DNA from: Diabrotica undecimpunctata
Taxonomy: Eukaryota; Arthropoda; Insecta; Coleoptera; Chrysomelidae
DNA: 64,000 nucleotides
Direction of reading: 5' to 3'
Assembly (NCBI RefSeq): GCF_040954645.1
Contig: NC_092804.1
Span: forward strand, 144,779,108 to 144,843,107
Shown here: one piece after another, positions 32,850-64,000 of the stretch
How the letters are laid out: every line of letters starts with the position of its first letter
Numbering within the stretch: the stretch's first letter is position 1
The notes under the pieces: model-generated
What the model was told of the DNA's origin: nothing
Databases searched by the model: none
Seen by the model: only the letters and a program-made list of their open reading frames with translations
Translations under genes and position numbers: made by a program

Positions 32850-33790
32850 AATTTACAACAGAATTAGTAGAATCATATTTTAATACCTATTGTGCAGGGT
32901 TCAGACCTAACCGTAGCTGCACAGATCAGATCATATCCCTAACAAAACATATTGAAGCAGGTTTTCAAAGAAAGCAAAAAACATCCGTTGCTTTCATTGA
33001 CCTATCAGCTGCATACAATACTGTCTGGAGACAAAGACTAATCTCCAAACTAATCCGTGTCAAAGGGTAACTAAACTCATTGATAGAATGCTCACCAACA
33101 GACCGTTTCAAGTCACAATGGGCAACTTTAACATTGTCCAAATGAAGCTCAGCAATGAAGTGCCACTGTTTTGGCACCCTTATTGTTTAATCTAGACATC
33201 GCGGACCTACCTGGGACAACTTCGCAGAAATTTGGGCCATTGCAGCAAGACATGGATGTTATGGAAACAGTACTAACGGATGACCTTGCCGTTATTAGAG
33301 AATATTTTCGCAAATGGAGGTTATGGCCCAATGCAACGAAAACCGAAGTGTGCTGTTTCCATCTGAATAATGGCCAAGCCAACAAAAAACTCCCGTTTAC
33401 TTAGAAAACAGTCTGCTCACTTATAACTTAACACCAAAATATCTTGGACTGACTCTGGATAGAACTAAATTTTAAAGAACACCTACAAAAAACGACAGCA
33501 AAACTGAAAACGCGAAATAATATAGTCCAAAAGCTATGTGGCACCACATGAGGGTCCTCAGCCTCCGTACTCAGGTCATCCGCTCTCGGACTTCTATACT
33601 CGGCGGCTGAATATGCTTCCCCGGTATGGCTCAATAGCAAACACACGAAGATTGATTATTGACACCTAATTAAACCAGACAATTCCACCGCCGAAACTGC
33701 GAAGAAGTCTCAGAGATATCAAAAAATTGAGGCTAACCATCAACTACCCATCCACCATAAGCTTGATATCGAAATAAACAGACTGCACTC
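32850..33790 (+). mobile_element. LINE reverse-transcriptase relic, YADD segment deleted
   Basis: Frames in order: CAGFRPNRSCTDQIISLTKH, then SVAFIDLSAAYNTVW at about 32990. After a break comes APLLFNLDIADLPGTTSQKFG at 33171, which jumps straight to QDMDVMETVLTDDLAVI. It continues with EYFRKWRLWPNATKTEVCCF, then KYLGLTLDR, and a shifted SALGLLYSAAEY region. The catalytic YADD box between FG and QDMD has been lost in a short deletion. Jockey-like by general pattern. Confidence 0.72.
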
Positions 33791-33804
33791 CAGATATCCT
33801 CCAT

Positions 33805-34930
33805 TATACATACATATACATAATTAGTCATTCTTCATATCTGCCCACGATAGTCTAAAATTCGCTTTTCTGTGGCATGTTGTACCGACTTGTTTCCTTA
33901 TGTCATAGTCCCATCTTAAATGTGGACGTCTTTTTGGTCTCTTGACGCCTCTTGGATACGACAGTGTAATTCTAGTGGACCACCAGGTCAGTTCTTGTCG
34001 CTAAATGTCCCGCCCACTGCCACTTTAAAGATTTAATTTTATGGATTACATCAGTAACCATGGTTTTGTGTCTCACCCATTCTATTCTTTTTCGATCTCT
34101 CTTTGATATACCTAACATGCATCGCTCCATTGACCTTTGAGTTTCGATATTATCTCTTTCTGCAGTGTCTAAGTTTCGCAGCAGTATGTCATGATTGATA
34201 GTATACACTGATCGAATGCTTTTTTCTTCAGGTTGATTGGTATCTTCTCTTCGTCTGTTGATTTCTGGAAGTAAGGAGCCAGATTTATGTATTAATTGTC
34301 CCAGGTATACATATTCGTCTACTGTCTCAAGTGCAGTGTTGTTTATTATTAGATCTTGGACATCCACTAGCTCGTTGTACATGGTTTTTGTTTTTGTCAA
34401 GTTCATTTTTAGGCCAACTTGATTGCTAGCTGCATTTAGGTCGCTTATAAGTTCTTATAATATATCACCAAAGAGCTTTGGTCATATTGCGTCTCCTTGT
34501 CGGACGCCTCTGGTAGTGGGAAATTCTGGAGTGATTTCATAAATTTTTACCATAGCTTTTGCTTGTCTGTATATATTTGCTAAAGTTTCTATGTACGGTT
34601 TGTCAATGTCTTGGTTGGCCAAAGCTTCTATTACTGCCTTGAGATATCTAGAATCGAAAGCATTCTCGAAATCTATGAAAGTTAATGCTAGCGGTATTTC
34701 ATATTCTTTAAATTTACTCATTAATTCTCGAAGTGCATGAATATGATCTATGGTACTGAAGCCAGCTTGTTCTCTCGGCTGTGCAGCATCTAATGCATTT
34801 ATTAATCTGTTGTTGATGATATTTGTGAATATCTTGTATACGATTGGTAAGGTCTGTAATTTTTAATATCTTCTTTGCTACCTTTCTTATGTATATATCG
34901 TTAGTTTTATGAGCTATCCTATATAAACTA
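33805..34930 (-). mobile_element. RTE-type LINE, 5'-truncated, with 3' tail
   Basis: Antisense. From its inner end it shows QPREQAGF-like and STIDHIHALRELM pieces in mixed frames, then KEYEIPLALTFIDFENAFDS, then TPEFPTTRGVRQGDAI at 34721-34482. A deletion follows, then NLTKTKTMYNELVD to SLKWQWAGHLATRTD at 34406-33972. On the plus strand the left edge is TACATACATATACATAA, that is, a short tandem 3' tail on the element's own strand, as RTE LINEs have. It abuts the plus-strand LINE relic to its left. Confidence 0.75.
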
Positions 34931-35469
34931 GTACATAATAATGTCCTCTTGTCTCTTTCCATTGTAAATATTGGTCTTGTGTAGTGTGGTGAAGAGCTTT
35001 CCCTTCTCGTTTTATTTAGCAGTTTGTTATTGGGTGATAATAGTATTTTTTAAAAGAATATGTCTTCAGGTTTGTTATATCCATAAACTGAAAATCTGCT
35101 TTTTTACATTCTACTTCCTCTGCAAACCAACATACAAGACTGCTTGTCACCAAAATGCTTTCATAAAATTATTTTTAATATTGCTTTTATAATAAATAAC
35201 TTTTAATTGGGCAGAGTTCATTATCCTTGCAGTATTATAATCATAGTTTTGGAAACTTTTAATTGTTATAGAATAAATGCTATTTAAAATACAGGTATTA
35301 TAATTTATTCTTTTAAAATTGCAAGGTCTGGAAAACACAAATTTATTGTATCACATTACCAAATATATATACTATCTATGGAATAAATATACAAAAAAAT
35401 TAAGCTTAAAATATAATATAGAATCGAATTCAAAAATTGTATTATGTCAAATATTTCTAATTATATGTA
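34931..35469 (-). other. SEC23 3' UTR and flank
   Basis: Follows the SEC23 stop codon on the minus strand. A minus-strand AATAAA at about 35341-35346 would give a 3' UTR of roughly 130-150 bases. No other feature seen. Confidence 0.4.

Positions 35470-64000
<28,531 letters not shown>

Overview
This is eukaryotic nuclear DNA, almost certainly from an insect with a large, transposon-rich genome. The evidence is AT-rich introns with GT/AG borders, slowly evolving animal genes cut into small exons, and many insect-type elements (RTE and I-clade LINEs, Ty3/gypsy, piggyBac, Tc1, pogo, Harbinger, P-element/THAP). A beetle is possible, but that is only an impression from the element mix.

Host genes, left to right. 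(1) The first exon of RNASEH2A (minus, 2367-2526), head-to-head with a THAP-type first exon (plus, 2931-2988). (2) A spliceable two-exon gene derived from a MULE transposase (minus, 7444-10528). (3) A THAP-domain gene whose two exons lie about 4.5 kb apart (minus, 18900-19080 and 23532-23608). (4) A complete three-exon calcineurin-B-homologous protein gene, CHP1 (plus, 24544-30971). (5) Ten exons of SEC23, the COPII coat GTPase-activating subunit (minus, 35470 to the right edge), 735 residues lacking only the N-terminus. RNASEH2A, CHP1 and SEC23 are ordinary housekeeping genes. The rest of the window is transposon-derived, intronic or featureless.

Elements by region. 1-1.4 kb: LINE relic in the RNASEH2A intron. 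3.7-6.2 kb: P-element-like relic with a THAP exon. 6.4-13.5 kb: foldback element, RTE pieces, an IS630/Tc1-like transposase relic and a Tc1 element with both ends. 14.3-23.4 kb: pogo relic, several palindromic MITEs, an unnamed DDE-like relic split by a MITE, and a tandem duplication with inverted ends. 23.8-24.3 kb: Harbinger-type MITE with a MADF relic just upstream of CHP1. 27.7-30 kb: IS630-like relic broken by an LTR-containing insertion in CHP1 intron 2. 31.7-35 kb: LINE pieces between CHP1 and SEC23.

The SEC23 introns are the most layered part. The last intron holds a LINE fragment joined to a piggyBac transposase, which is split by an I-clade LINE. The 12.6-kb intron holds a LINE split by an apparently intact Ty3/gypsy element (45550-55537). 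That element has two 1,931-bp LTRs with no difference seen in the parts compared, AATA target duplications, a tRNA-Lys primer site, a purine tract, open gag and pol, and a GGGAAAC slippery site at the gag/pol junction. I found no clear new biological system. The best leads are this frameshifting gypsy element, the MULE-derived gene and the split THAP gene.
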